DNA from: Sipunculus nudus
Lineage: Eukaryota > Annelida > Sipuncula > Golfingiida > Sipunculidae
NCBI GenBank assembly: GCA_026874595.1
Contig: CM049312.1
Span: 71,084,929-71,148,928, forward strand
DNA length: 64,000 nucleotides
Reading direction: 5' to 3'
The number at the start of each line of letters is the position of its first letter. The first letter of the stretch is position 1. Position numbers and translations under genes: made by a program. The notes beneath the pieces were generated by a model that was given only the letters and a program-made list of their open reading frames with translations, made no database searches and had not been told where the DNA came from. Shown piece by piece: positions 1 to 12,119 of this stretch.

Positions 1-290
1 TCTCTGCTCTCTTTTTTTCTGTTTGTCACCAGATAGTGGTGATTGCATTATTTTATTGTGGTGTTGCAAATAGATAGAATATTACCATATGGTTGTTTCT
101 CTAAACTGATGTATATTATATGCAGTGTCATGAATCGATGTTAGCGTAGGAACGTAGGCTTAGGGAACCCATATGTTTTATTTGAGGGCAGTTTAAGTTC
201 ACTTGAAACTCTAAGAGAATTGTTTCTTGTCAGACTTGTCAGAGTCAGTCTAGAAAGTTTCATGTAATGGTACTTTTTACGATATTTCAG
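1..290. repeat. Block A, partial copy at window start
   Basis: This stretch aligns, with many substitutions and small gaps, to about 15230-15500 and 48065-48300. Shared words include 'ctgtttgtcaccag', 'atcgatgttagc', 'gggaaccca' and 'gtgttttattt'. It is probably the end of a third copy of the block A repeat that starts upstream of the window. No coding potential is visible. Confidence 0.7.
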
Positions 291-359
291 AGACAAAGCA
301 CGTGCAAGCATGAGTTTCTCATACTCCGTTTTAAAGAGAGGTGCTCATTTTAATATTCA

Positions 360-800
360 TGCAAAAAATGTCTGTCACCTCACAAGATCGGATACAATAT
401 ATAATAATCAAGTGGGATTTAAATTCAAAGCGCTGTGGTCAGCGTTCGTAGGACATATATTTAGTTTTACTAAGATGTACTTCCTACTCTAGTCTGATAT
501 TGTGTATTCCAGTCAAGATATTGATAGGCTATATAAGGCCATTAAGGGAGGATTTAATTCAAAACACTGTGGATTTTATTTATATGCCCACGTTTTGCAA
601 GACAAATTATTTTTTACTCCAAAGAACTACCACTTCAGTATTTAATTATAAAAATCTTCTCGAAATGACCGAGTATTTCAGACAACACATTGGTAGGCTC
701 ATAAGACCATAAAGGGAGGATTAAATTCTAAGCACTGGTGAGATTTACTAATATCCTTACATTTTGCAATACATATTTACTTTATAACTATTTAGTTCAA
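360..800. repeat. Degenerate short tandem repeats (~130-170 bp)
   Basis: A phrase close to 'gggaggatttaattcaaa' followed by 'cactgtgg' recurs near 414, 546 and 715. The last two copies also share 'taggct' and 'ttttgcaa'. The copies are strongly diverged. Short ORFs here are not conserved between copies, so I read none of them as genes. Confidence 0.5.
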
Positions 801-829
801 CTTCTGTATTTAAATAAAATACCTGTCTA

Positions 830-2560
830 TTTACCGTCTGTCTCTCACAACAAAATATTCATACTTTATCCCTACAGATCAGTTTATTTAAAAAATTCGA
901 TACAATATATAATGACACCACACTGTTCTCCTGCCCGAGAAGTGTTAGAATACAATACCCAATCAACGAATCTATGAACATAATAAAACTTTATCTGGCA
1001 AATGTTAGACTTCTCATTTCTTCAAACTGTCAGTTGAATAAGAAACAACAGCAGTCTCGTGATAAACGTCATAACGAATCGTCAAGGTCAACGTTAAATT
1101 AAATCTATATACAATGCATCAAAACGGTCAAATGACAATAACATGGGAATCTGAATCAAAACACCAAGTGATAACTTAAAAGCAAACCTTTGTGATAAAG
1201 ATTTGCTCGCATACCCATGTTTTCTAAGACCTGATTTAACTCTCCCCCTGAAATTAATCAAAATAACTGTCGTACTAACCATGTGTTCAAAAGAATTTTA
1301 TACCTTATTTGTATAGTTTCAATTATTAATCGCATATACAGCGACATCCTACATAATCTTATTCCGCCCAAACACTGTCTGACTTCAACAGCCACTCTAT
1401 GAATCTATAATAAAATTACTAAAACATGTCTGACAAATGACTTTACTTCGACTTCTATATTTAAATAAAGTAACCGTTTCGTACTTACCATGTGTTAAAG
1501 ACCGTAAGATATTCATACTTTATTGATACAGTTCAGTTATTTTAAATATTCCATACAATAACAGTGACACTCTATATATACTAGTCTTCCAACCATACAG
1601 CGTCTGAAAACAACAGCCACTGCATGAATCTGTATCAAAATATTAAAACATATCTAATTAATGTTACTTTTTTATATTTTTATCAGCCTATCAGATAGAA
1701 TTAGCAGTTACACTATTCTCGTCATAAACTGCACTACTAATCATCAGCATCAAGGCTTAATGTAATGTATATACAATGTATCAAAACTCTCATCTGACAA
1801 AAACTTCGCAGCGTAAATCCGAATATCAAAGGAAAACTTAAAACCAGAACGTTCTGATAAAGATTTGCTTATATATCCACGTTTTCTAAACAGTGCCTAG
1901 TTTTAATACGACTTTATTTTACCTCTGCAATACGACTTTATTTTACTTAGCGTGTGTTCCAGATAAAAAGACAACCAGATAATCACACTTTATTTGTGAA
2001 GTTTTGTTATTTTAATTATTCGATGAAAGGTACAGCGACACCCTGCACCATCTTTTTTCCGCCCAAACGTTGTCTGAATACAAAAGCCACTCTATGAATC
2101 TATAATAAAATAACTAAAACATACCTTACAAAAGTAGCTTTTCATATTTCTTTGAAAACAATAAAATACAATTAGCAACTACAGTATTGTCCCCATAAAC
2201 TTCATCAAGTATAAATTTATTGTATATTCAAGGCAATAAACTATTGACTGACAACAACGTGGGAGCCTTAATCCAAACATCAAGTGATATTTTTAATCCG
2301 AGCCGTCGTGGTAAAGATTTCTTAACATATCTTAGTATTCTAAGACGTACTTACTTTTGATACAGTTCTAGTCTACTTTTGTAATTAATTCAAATCACTC
2401 TCGTACTTAGCGTGTGTTTACGACAACAAGACATTCATATTTCATTTTACAGTTTTATTTTACAATTATTCAATGCAATATACAGCGACACTCTACATAC
2501 AGTTCTTCCCCCTATAATGTCAAAATAAAACAGCCAGTCTATCAATCATACGTTCTCTCA
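830..2560. repeat. Tandem array of ~450-bp units
   Basis: About four to five diverged units follow one another. The anchor 'gtgtgtt'/'atgtgtt' recurs near 831 (diverged form), 1276, 1487, 1940 and 2408. A second anchor, 'ctatgaatctataataaaa', recurs near 972, 1397, 1632, 2092 and 2540 (first and last copies diverged). Spacing is about 425-468 bp, except for one short step of about 211-235 bp that marks a partial unit. Each unit also holds 'gataaagattt' and 'acagcgaca'. It looks like an old satellite-type array; no gene is apparent. Confidence 0.75.
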
Positions 2561-2562
2561 AC

Positions 2563-3060
2563 CCATTATATTTAATGTATACACCAGTGACCGCAGGGAA
2601 TCTCTGAGAGTTGTAAATGGATCAAATACCCCGATGATACGGCACTGCTTAGCCTTTGTGATAACTCAGACCTAGATTATAGGTTAGAGGGACAAAGATT
2701 TGCGAATAGGTGTGGCAATAACTTCTAAGAACTCAATGTTAGCAAATTATTATATAATTATAGGTGAGGTAACAAGACACACGAATCCTCTTGTCATAAA
2801 ACGATGGAAAATAAGACAAACTACAAATGTTTGAGCACAATAATAGACAACCAATTAATTTTTGAAGCTAATGTGCAAACATTTATAAAAAGGCAAACAT
2901 GCGATTGTTTTTCCAGAGAAAACTGCTCCGGATGAATGTCGATACGATAATAATAATAACATACTGTATTACAAGCACGTTCGGAAATTGAAATACAGCA
3001 TCAAAAAACAAACTTGGAAGAATTGTTCGTTGCAGAATTATTGCAGAAATAATTATAAAA
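2563..3060 (+). pseudogene. Non-LTR retrotransposon RT remnant (Jockey/CR1/L2-like)
   Basis: This is the C-terminal part of a LINE reverse transcriptase broken by frameshifts and stops. In the frame starting at 2621 the translation gives YPDDTALLSLCDNSD, a degenerate form of the F-A-D-D catalytic box. After one stop it gives ELNVSK, and then YKCLSTIIDNQLIFEANV, the usual post-catalytic 'YLG-IDN-L-F--N' segment. A frame change near 2920 continues with KLLRMNVDT, and then KLGRIVRC around 3004-3030. Just before 2621 another frame reads FNVYTSD, the usual lead-in to the catalytic box. The 5' part of the element is absent. The family resemblance is clear but the clade is not settled. Confidence 0.8.
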
Positions 3061-3490
3061 AAAACATAAGATGTACTTATATAATATCAGGGGCACAATT
3101 TCCTTTTGCACTTTGGGAAGCAGTGTTAGCGGGGTGACCCCATCCCTTGATGCATTCAACATTTCAGCAATTTTGAAGCATATTTGGTGTAAAATAACTG
3201 GGGATATTCTCGCTTTTGAAAACAACACACAACATATTTAATTCTTTGACCTAAAAACACTTGGGGTAGCAAACATCCCCTGACATCCCCCCCCCCCTTG
3301 GTTTAACCGCTGGTTATCTCACAATAAAACTTCAAAATCTGCGTGGATCATTTAATTTGTGCTTTAATGATTGGATCACATCCACAATGTTACGGAAACG
3401 AGTCATTGTGTTAAGTTAGTTATTAGCTATTTCTGAAAGATAACACTCTTTTAATATTTGAGAAAACGGTTACACATTCTTTTATTGTCA
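3061..3490. other. Intergenic, no gene seen
   Basis: This is AT-rich sequence between two LINEs. It holds a C tract at 3287-3297. No coding or structured RNA signal was found. Confidence 0.5.
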
Positions 3491-3942
3491 ATTTCTATTG
3501 GAACTTTGGACCCTGGTGTGCACTCAAGCAGGCAAGAGGTGTGCTCTGAGAGGGGAGAGATTTTTTCTTTAATTTGGCAGGTTAAAGGCAAGTAAACTAC
3601 ATAAAAACTTACAGAGTAATACTGTAGGTACTGAAGAAAGAGATTTGTTTATTTTGGCTTCATATGTAAATTATTTGTGTGGCAAATTAGCAAGTTAAAT
3701 TTGGGATAGGGTGGAAAATTTTACTTGGCCATTGTGTTATTGGGATGACAGGTTTTCAATAGGTGCTTTCATTCACCACCATTGACTACAAGTGGTCAGC
3801 AAGTGCACACCAAGGAGGGCTTTGTAATGGTACCTGAAGGCTCTGTGTTATAACATGGTGGCTTGAATGTTCATAGTTAGCTTGGGCCAGTAATATTTTT
3901 CACATGATTTTGTTTAAAGTGCCAAAATGAATTTTGTAAAAT

Positions 3943-4742
3943 ATGCCACTGGAAGAGTTTAAAAGGACTAGGTCTGATCTTTCCAGCTCCTCATCAGATT
4001 CATCTGTTGCCATCACTTAACCTTGATGATAGTGTAATAGAGGACAGTATGGGTTCTCTCACAGAGGAACATATGTTTAAAGTGTTAGAAAGTTACAAAA
4101 AAGAAATCTTGACAGAGACAAGAAAATCTATTGCGATAGAAATAGAGGGAACAATAATGGAAAAATGTGTAAAGCCTCTTGAAAATAAAATACATGAACT
4201 TGAAAATGTGGTAGTCAGTTTAAAGCAGGAAAACATTGCACTGAAAAACGAATGTGAACAGACAAAAAAACATGACAAGAGAGGCAAAAATTAATGCTGT
4301 GAATAATGAGCAATACTCTAGAAGGTGTAATATAAGGATACTTTGTGTCACAGATAAAGATAAAACTGAGGATACAAGGAAAGTAGCCATTTCATTTTTT
4401 TTTTCAAAATAAACTGAATGTTAAGGTATAAGAAAGATCCATAGATGTGGCACATAGGGTGGGGACAAGTCGACATGACTAAGATAGGGCTATTATTGTT
4501 AAATTTATGTCTAGGGATGAAAAGCTTTCTGTAATGAAGCTAAGAAGCAGTTAAAAAATAGTGGCATTATCATTGTTGATGATATGTGTGCTGAAATGCA
4601 AACAAAATGTTTAATAGAGTAAAAAAAAGATCAACGTGTCTCTGATGCATGGACGTGGGACGGGAAGGTGTTTGTCAAAGGGAGGGATGATAAAGTGTTT
4701 AGGGTCAAGTATGGAGATCAGCTGGATGTGGTAATGAAGTAA
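3943..4742 (+). pseudogene. LINE ORF1 (L1 ORF1p-like RNA-binding protein), frameshifted
   Basis: The likely start is the ATG at 3943, followed by an acidic/serine-rich leader (MPLEEFKRTRSDLSSSSSD). A frameshift near 4005 moves into an ORF with a coiled-coil heptad pattern (KPLENKIHELENVV, 4007-4294). A second shift near 4270 gives NEQYSRRCNIRI, the start of the RRM-like domain seen in L1 ORF1 proteins. Further shifted pieces read AHR-V-G near 4450, RAIIVKF near 4480, SGIIIVDDMCAEMQ near 4560, and a C-terminus ending GDQLDVVMK before a stop at 4740-4742. Known L1 ORF1 proteins bind RNA as trimers in the retrotransposition RNP. This copy cannot encode an intact protein. Confidence 0.8.
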
Positions 4743-5189
4743 ATTGAAAGGGCTTTGGATCATAGCTTTCCCTTTTCGTATTGATATAATTATTATTATC
4801 ATCATTATCAAAATATTATTTTTGGGTGTACTGGTCCAAGCTACCAGGTACCATAGTATGTCTTATGTATATTTATGTCACCTTATGTTCTGGGTCACTT
4901 GTTTGTGTCTTTTACGTGTTTATATGATACTTGGTATTCAATGTAAAAGTGGTGAAATGATGAAATACACTAAATGTAAGCTACATGTTCCCCAGTTTGG
5001 GAGCATCACATTTTCTCTTTATATTTGGTTACAAAGATATTACTGTACGTTGAAAATAAGATATTCACACATGTATTAAACTTTGTGTTTACAATTATTC
5101 ATGAACTTATGGATTTATAGAAATAGGTGCATATACCATATTTTATTCCTGTAAAAAAAGAAGGTCCTACTTCAACAAATAAAATATCA

Positions 5190-8100
5190 ATGACGAATTT
5201 TAAGATTCTGAGTATTAATGCTAATGGGATTCGGAATTATATTAAAAGAAGGAAATTATTTAATTGGTGTCACAGAAAAAGGATTGGATAAAGGTATATG
5301 TTTTATTCAGGAATCCCATTCTGATAAAAATGTGAACAAGCAAGGAAACACCAATGGAGGGGTCATAGTTTCTTTTCCCATGGTACAAATCAGGCCAGGG
5401 GAACATTGACTTTATTTTGGTCAAAACTAGAATTCACACTTTTGGATAGTAAAGTGGACGATGCAGGAAGATTCGTTATGCTATATTGTATCATTCAAGG
5501 GTCACACTTTTTGCTGATTAATGTTTATGGTCCTAACAGTGAGACTGAGCAATTATTATGTTACGAGAATATGTATGATACAATAAAGGATATTTTTCAG
5601 CCCGACTAAAAAATACTAAGATAATTTGGGGTGGGGACTTTAATTTTTGCTTCTCTGATGATGATCGTGATGGAGGTAAATTTACGCTTAAGTCAAAAAC
5701 AGTCGTCATGGTTAAGAGGTCTATGGAAATACTAAATCTATGTGATATCTGGAGAGTTCGAAACCCAAAAGTTAAAAAATTCACCTGGAGACGATTATGT
5801 CCAATTACACAACGGTGATTAGGTTTCTTTTTAGTGTCATCGTCTCTGCAACAATATTTTTCACACTGTGATATTACACCCAGTGTTGGCTCGGATCATT
5901 CAGCTGTACAGCTGACACTTAGGTCATTGAAAACTGATAAACATGGGCCTTCCTTCTGGAAATTTAATTGTTCACTTATTAAAGATATAGATTATATAAA
6001 CAAGATGAAGGAGTGTATTGTTACAACTGAGCAGGAGTTAGATCACACAGAGCTAGATGCACGAGGTAAATGGGAGTATCTGAAATATAGCATTAGGAAG
6101 TTTACAATAACTTATTCTAAAGAAAAGAATAGAAGATTTAAAGATAAATACCTTTCATTAGAAAAAGAAGTAAAAGAAATGGAATGTACCATCAGTAAAA
6201 ATCCGAGTCAAGAAAACATAAAAATATGAAAAGAACAAGGATGAATTAGAGGAAAGCTATAATAAAATAACTGAAGGAATTATAATTAGGTCAAGAGCAC
6301 AATGGCCTGAGCAAGGTGAAAGAAATAATAAATACTTTGTAAACTTGGAAAGGAGAAACCAGAATAAAACTTGTTTTAGAAAATTGCTTATCGATGGAAA
6401 TGAGGTTACAAATCAGGAAAATTTTATGAAAGAAATTTCTAATTTTTACTGTACAAGAAATGAGAGAAAAATAGATAAAAGTTTTTATGATTGTGAACAT
6501 TTTTTAGATAGTTGCTCTAACTTACCAGTATTAAGTACAGAAGAAGCAGAGTTGTGTGAAGGTATGATTACTTTAACTGATGTACACAATGCGTTAAAAT
6601 CTATGGCGAATAACAAGACTCCTGGAAATGACGGGCTTTGCAAAGAATTTTATTTATGCTTCTTCAGTGAATTAAGAAGTTATTTGACTACATGTCTTAA
6701 TGAATGTTATAATTTTGGTGAACTGACTACAAGTCAAAAACAGTCAGTAATCACTCTTTGGGAAACCTGGAAAAGATGTAAGATTCATTAATTCATGGAG
6801 ACCCATCAGTTTAATCAATGTTGACTGAAAAATCCTTAGTTAAATACTTGTAGCACTTTTAAGTAAAGTTCTAAATAAATTGGTTGATATGGATTTAAAT
6901 GCATTTGTTCCAGGACGCTACATAGGGGACTCAGTACGCCTTATATCAGATATAATTGAGTATTGTAAAGTAGAAAACAAAACTGAAATATTGTTTGGTG
7001 CTGACTTCGCTGCAGCTTTTGATTCCGTAGATCATGTGTTTATGTTATCGGTATTGAAACGGTATGGATTTGGACCAATGTTTATCAACTGGATAAAATT
7101 AATTCATACAGGTTCACAAAGTTGTGTGGATATTCAACCAGATATTTTCCTGTGTCAAGAGATACTAAGCAAGGTGATCCAATTGCACCATATTTGTTTA
7201 TTCTTGTGATAGAAATCTTAATGCATATGGTAAGATCAGGAAAAATGTAAAAGGCATTCATATAGGTAGCAATGAAGTAAAATTAGCAATATTTGCTGAT
7301 GATCTTACTTTTTTCCTGTCAAATATGAAGTCATTTAAATATTTGATATCAATAATTGACACATTTGCTAATTATACTTCATTAAAAGTGAATTACGAAA
7401 AATCAGATGCAGCTTGGTTGGGAAAATGGAAGAAAAAAGATGAAACAGCTATTTCATGTAAATGGGTTAATTTAACAAAATCTGCTATTAAAATTCTTGG
7501 GATATGGTACACATACAATGAAGAACTTTGTTATAAATACAACTTTCAGACAGTGGAGGAAAAACTTAAGTTACTATTCAACATCTGGTCAACTAGAAAC
7601 CTTACAATATTTGGACGAACAGAAAATTGTAGAACTCTAGCCTTACCAAAGATTTTGTATGTTTGTAATATGTGTACTGCACCAAAATATTTATGAATAA
7701 TATCACATTACTCATGAGACAGTTTCTATGGAAGGGTAAGCGACCTAAAGTCAAATATGAGACAGTCATTGGATCCTATGACCAGGGAGGTTTGAGCTTC
7801 CCAGATGTGAGTACAAGAATAAAAACTCAGTATGTAATGTGGATAAAAAAAATTAATTACAGGTTCGGATAGAACATGGAAAACAATCCCTCAGTTTTAT
7901 TTGAAATCAATTGGAGGTATAGATGCAATTTCACTGAATTTTTATAAAGAGAATTCCATGTCAAATGTTGCCATTTAATAGGTAATGCCTGAAAGAGTGG
8001 TCATATTTTGTTAAAAAGTACCATGAACCAGCCCAGGAAGTTATCGTACAGCCTTTGTGGAATAATTGTTATTTGAAGTTAAAAAAATAGTCTTTTTTGT

Positions 8101-8735
8101 AAAATATTTGGATAGTTTAAACATAAGAACGGTGAAAGACCTTTTAACAAATAATGGTTATGTGTGTACTTGGCATGAATTGAGGGTAAGGTACCCACCA
8201 TTATCATTTAACAAGTATTTTTCATTGAGATCTGTTATAGGTTCAGTACCTCAAGACTGGATTAGCTTATGTATATCAGAAGAGTTTGTAGAAATTAGAG
8301 AACAATGTGTTGTTACAGATACCGGAATTATTGATTTAGCAGAGATTACATCTAAAAGGGTATATGATTCACTTATTAAAAAGAAGATCACTCAGTCAAG
8401 AACATTAAAGAAGTGGGTTGAAAGTGGGGAAATTAGTAGCAGGGAATCCCAATATAAGATTTTACATAACTATTTAACTATTCTTTTAATGTCACAACTA
8501 TATTGTTCGGGGTATTACTTGTTAAGGAAAACCTGTTGCTGAAGCAGCTTATCATGACCTACAAAATGGATATTTTTTTTTAAAAAGAAATCATCCTGAC
8601 ACTAAGTTATTTGCGTGTTTTACTAATAGATTGGAACTATTGCAAAATATTGAATATGAATTAGCTCAGAATAAAGGAAAATTAAATGTACATCTCCAAA
8701 ATTTGGGAAAAATATTACCACAGTTGTTAAATTAA
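5190..8735 (+). pseudogene. LINE ORF2: APE-type endonuclease plus reverse transcriptase, multiply broken
   Basis: The ATG at 5190 opens with KILSINANGIRN, the N-terminus of an APE-type endonuclease. Later endonuclease signatures are FIQESHSD, LLINVYGPN, a GGDFN motif near 5632 and SDHSAV near 5895. The RT domain shows KTPGNDGL (about 6615), GADFAAAFDSVD (6997-7032), KQGDPIAPYLF near 7170 and the catalytic FADD at 7292-7303. Thumb and C-terminal regions follow (FLWKGKRPKVK, YDQGGLSFPD). The last codons give LGKILPQLLN and a stop at 8733-8735. At least eight frameshifts or stops separate these blocks. The element would have copied itself by target-primed reverse transcription; this copy is dead. 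Confidence 0.9.
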
Positions 8736-9037
8736 TATATTAGACTGTATATAAATGCTATGAACGAGAAGTTTCCTGTCCTCATTCGATAAGTCACTAT
8801 TATATTACAATTTGATATTGTTTGTTAGTATATCGTATGATGTTATTTGTGAGGAAAAAGTATCATTAATGTATGAAATATTGTTAGCATGTTTGTAAAG
8901 TTGTTGTTATTGTATAATGTCCTGTTTGTATTGTATAATGTTATTATGTTGGTATTTGTATTTGTCTGTAATTGTATGTATATATGAATAAATAAAAAAA
9001 AAAAAAAATCCATTGGAGTGAGGGGTAATATAGTACT

Positions 9038-9065
9038 CCCCCCCCCACACACACACACACCCCCA
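9038..9065. repeat. (C)n(CA)n simple repeat
   Basis: A run of nine C is followed by CA dinucleotides and further C, just beyond the LINE poly(A) tail. Confidence 0.9.
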
Positions 9066-9743
9066 CCGCGACCCCGTTCCCAACCAAATTGCCCTTCTGT
9101 ACTGTCTTATTAACAGTTTACTACTCAACATTACCTACCATCACTGCTCGTCTGTAATCAAAGAATGTTGCTGGCAAACTCATTAAAAGAAACATATACA
9201 GTTGTAAAAATTGTGATTAAACCCTTCCATTTTTAACTCACTCATGTGTATCCTAATCGTGTTTCTGATATTAGCAACCATGTAACTGTGGCCATCCTTC
9301 AACATTCTACAATCTACATAATTCATTTTTCATTTTAATGATTTTAATGTATTATTTGACCAAACGTTTCCGTTTGACTTGATTCTCGTTCCTACATAAG
9401 CAAAGATGTAGCAGTTATGAGTTGTGAAGTTTTGTTTTTCATCATGTTTTAATAGTCTGCATATTTCAACTAACGGAATAAGTATTAAAACGTGAACAGC
9501 ATATTCTTCTTAAATAGCCCAGAAAGAAGAAAAAAGCACAACAAAGTTTTAAAAGTAGTTGGTTACGCTATATAGCCATGTCTGTTTTACAATAATGAGA
9601 TATGTGAAACAACAGACTATTCAATATCGAATCAGTCAATGTATAAAATAAACTTGTAAATTGCCTGAGTGAATCAGGCAATTTGTAAAAGAACTGATAA
9701 TTCATGCAATTTACACATTAACTGATTTTACACATTGACTGTA

Positions 9744-9745
<2 letters not shown>
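9066..9745. other. Intergenic with one short hairpin
   Basis: No gene is visible. At 9658-9684 there is a perfect 11-bp stem (AAATTGCCTGA) with loop GTGAA. Downstream are three loosely similar phrases, 'caatttacacatt', 'attttacacatt' and 'gtaaaagaactg'. Confidence 0.5.
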
Positions 9746-9789
<44 letters not shown>

Positions 9790-9806
9790 TTATATATATA
9801 TATATT
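9746..9806. repeat. (AT)n microsatellite
   Basis: An alternating AT tract with two TTT interruptions. It lies next to the 3' non-coding end of the DIRS-like element. Confidence 0.95.
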
Positions 9807-9964
9807 TAAATAATGATAAACGACTGGACCTTTGGGGTATCCTGGTTTATTGCGAAACATTATGCAAACTACCTTTGCGAATCAGTGCAATGCAAGGCTA
9901 TAAACACGAAATAACAGCCTGAACACCACCTAAGATGTTCTGTCGTTTATACACTAATCAATGA

Positions 9965-10830
9965 TTAATACATATGCTCTATGAATTTAGCCCGATCATT
10001 TTCGTCTGATGTATCCAGATGATCTATATATGACAGGGATTTCCAATCACCCTGCGCCCCTATTACCTCGACTAGGACACCGCTCTTTAGAGCTAATGTC
10101 GCACCTCCTCTACGGAAAAAATGGCCACTTTACATTGTACAGGGAGACCCATTTTGGAAAGTATATCCTGAAGCATTAATGTGAAATCGTGATATGTAAC
10201 AGAACTGGCAGATTTATTACCCCGGTAGATAAATATGAAAGAATTGGGTCTGCGTTCCGGAATCCTGGCTGCGCAAAACACGATGTGCCTTCCTGCGCAT
10301 AATATTTTATCCTTGTTCCAAGGCAACGACACATAAGGAAGACGCTCACGAAACTGGTTGGTTTTCGACTGCCTAAGATTTACAACCACCACCCACTCGT
10401 GAACCAGGCAGTCCTGTAATGTAATGAATTGTGAAGAATTACCGCCCCTCGGGGAAAGGCTAGCCTTCCTCAGCATTTCATAAAACGCGAGAAGGCATGC
10501 TGTCCAAAAGATATTATCACTTCCGTTTTACAGGATTCAGTGGTCTCTAATATTACGGAGTATGCCAGGCGTCATCGGCCACTTCCTTTTGGTGTCGTTG
10601 CCTTTTTTTCGCTTCATGCCATTAAACAGCCCTTTAAGATACGTATTTCCAGTCATATGATTACACAGCCCGTTCTCAACATGTAACAGCCTAACTACAT
10701 TCAAATAATATGTAACTGATCTAACTTTAAGAAACGTGGAGAGATCTACAACATAACGATATGAATGATCGCTCTGCAGAGGAAGCGGGTTGTATTCCAT
10801 GTCAGCACAAAATTTATGACTTCAACTGAC
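9965..10830 (-). pseudogene. Tyrosine recombinase of DIRS-like element
   Basis: The N-terminal core-binding part is at 10800-10537 (VVRLLHVENGL, then GMKRKKGNDTKRKWPMTP). The catalytic part begins around 10476-10330 with LRQSKTNQFRER, a typical block around the first catalytic Arg. A shifted frame at 10129-9968 reads SGHFFRRGGATLALKSG (the H-x-x-R box) and then GAQGDWKSLSYIDHL. The position where related recombinases often carry the nucleophilic Tyr of a 'Y--YL' motif reads H here (YIDHL), so the active-site residue may be lost; that alignment is by eye. The C-terminus ends EHMY and a stop. The family joins circular cDNA to target DNA by site-specific recombination. Confidence 0.8.
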
Positions 10831-10989
10831 TTCTTAAGCAAGCTTTGGAGCTCTTGGTAAATGCGGCTTTTCGATATTTTCGGGCTTGGGCATCCAATAA
10901 CCCCTCCACTTCCTTCACCGAGAGACCTGCGAAAATTTGACGCACAGCGATGACATTGACATATGATTTTATGTCGATATTAAAAAACT

Positions 10990-11510
10990 GACGATTTCAG
11001 GTACCATATAAAACTACATTCCACAGGACTTCAAAGGGCAGAATCTGACCAGACTCATGCAGGTGTGAAACAGATTCCGGTAAGTCATGAGCTTTTCCAG
11101 GTACATAGACAGCTCTCACCACAAAGTTGTAGGTCGCAGCACACCAAACAGCTGACGCAACAGAACCATGAGAGCCGGACTTCTTGCAGCACAATTATCA
11201 AGTATTGACATTCCACAATGATTGCCCATTTGAACATACACAATTTCTGTTAGCACATAAATGACCCCATCGTAACACTGCCATTGCAGCCATAGCCGTC
11301 TCTTTATAATTGATAGGCAGATTTTGAAATTCTGGATAGTCTTGAGACCAACTTTTTAAAAAAAAATCACCATTGTGGAATACGGCTCCGCTGCCCTGTA
11401 CATATGCGTCGGTCATAATCGGAGTAATTTGACGGGGATCAATAAATGGAACAACACCGTTAAATTGTACAACAAAATCGCGCCACCAAATAATATCCTT
11501 CTTCACTGCT
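10990..11510 (-). pseudogene. RNase H-like domain of DIRS-like element
   Basis: The minus-strand frame 11506-11198 gives IIWWRDFVVQFNG, then PIMTDAYVQGSGAV (the first Asp region of RNase H), INYKETAMAAMAVLRWGH and CSNGQ (near the D-N-Q box). The next block, 11194-10997, reads AATYNFVVRAVYVPGK, corresponding to the H-V-P-G-K tail that usually ends the domain. In the family it removes the RNA strand during cDNA synthesis. Frames are broken between the blocks. Confidence 0.8.
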
Positions 11511-11859
11511 CCTGGAAGCTTTAATTTATGATAAGGCCACTTTAATTAACTTATAGCGTTAAGAATGCGCCGCAGAAAAGTTCGTGCTCCGCGAACGAGT
11601 TTCACCGCAAAATTGAGTTTCCCGCGATACTTTGTAGTTTTTGTTTCGTGACACGTTTCTTTTGTAAGTAATGCTCTACAATATGACGCAAATTAATAAG
11701 CTTATCCCGTGGCAGCGAAAGCACGCAGTCACATGTCAATGCGTATTCCAAGAAAATCAAGCGCAGTCGTTGGTGCTATCAGCTTTTACTCGTTCAAGGG
11801 AACCCTAATGCAACAATGAGGCTCTTTAGAGTATTCCAGGCCTTTCTACACTGGCGAAA

Positions 11860-12117
11860 CGTGTCACCGAAAACCAGAAAATCGTCCTGATATGTGACTA
11901 TTTTGTTGAAGCCCCTATGGTTCATCATATGTTTGATAGCTTGAGAGACCCTTTAAATATAGATGGTGACGCTCGCGCGCCGAATGGAAGTTTAACATCA
12001 TAAAGGTAGCGATGCTGGCCATTTTTAAACACCCACTGCAGACTAGTTGCCTGTTGTGAGTACGTGTTGATTGGCACATTACGGTACGAGGACTTTATGT
12101 CAATCTTTGCGAGGAAT
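11860..12117 (-). pseudogene. Central reverse transcriptase motifs of DIRS-like element
   Basis: On the minus strand the sequence reads KIDIKSSYRNVPI, then LQWVFKNGQHRYLYDVKL, PFGARASPSIF, and YQDDFLVFGDT with the catalytic Y-Q-D-D at 11892-11881. The palm motifs fit the DIRS/LTR-type RT superfamily. The fingers and everything N-terminal are absent because the Penelope-like sequence starts at about 12120. Confidence 0.85.
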
Positions 12118-12119
12118 GC

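Larger units (their letters stand above)
3500..9008 (+). mobile_element. L1/Tx1-like LINE, two ORFs, decayed
   Basis: This is a nearly complete but inactive non-LTR retrotransposon. It has a probable 5' UTR (start uncertain, about 3490-3540), a frameshifted ORF1 (3943-4742), a spacer of about 450 bp, a frameshifted ORF2 (5190-8735), a short 3' UTR, an AATAAA-type signal near 8987 and a poly(A) tail at 8994-9008. The order of a coiled-coil/RRM ORF1 followed by an endonuclease-RT ORF2 is that of the L1 and Tx1 groups. The RT phrases KTPGNDGL, LWKGKRPKVK and YDQGGLSFPD resemble Tx1-like elements, which are common in molluscs. I could not establish a target-site duplication. Confidence 0.85.

Noticed and set aside
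830-2560. CRISPR-like array
   Set aside because: Units of about 450 bp with continuous homology and no constant short repeat or unique spacers, in a eukaryotic context.
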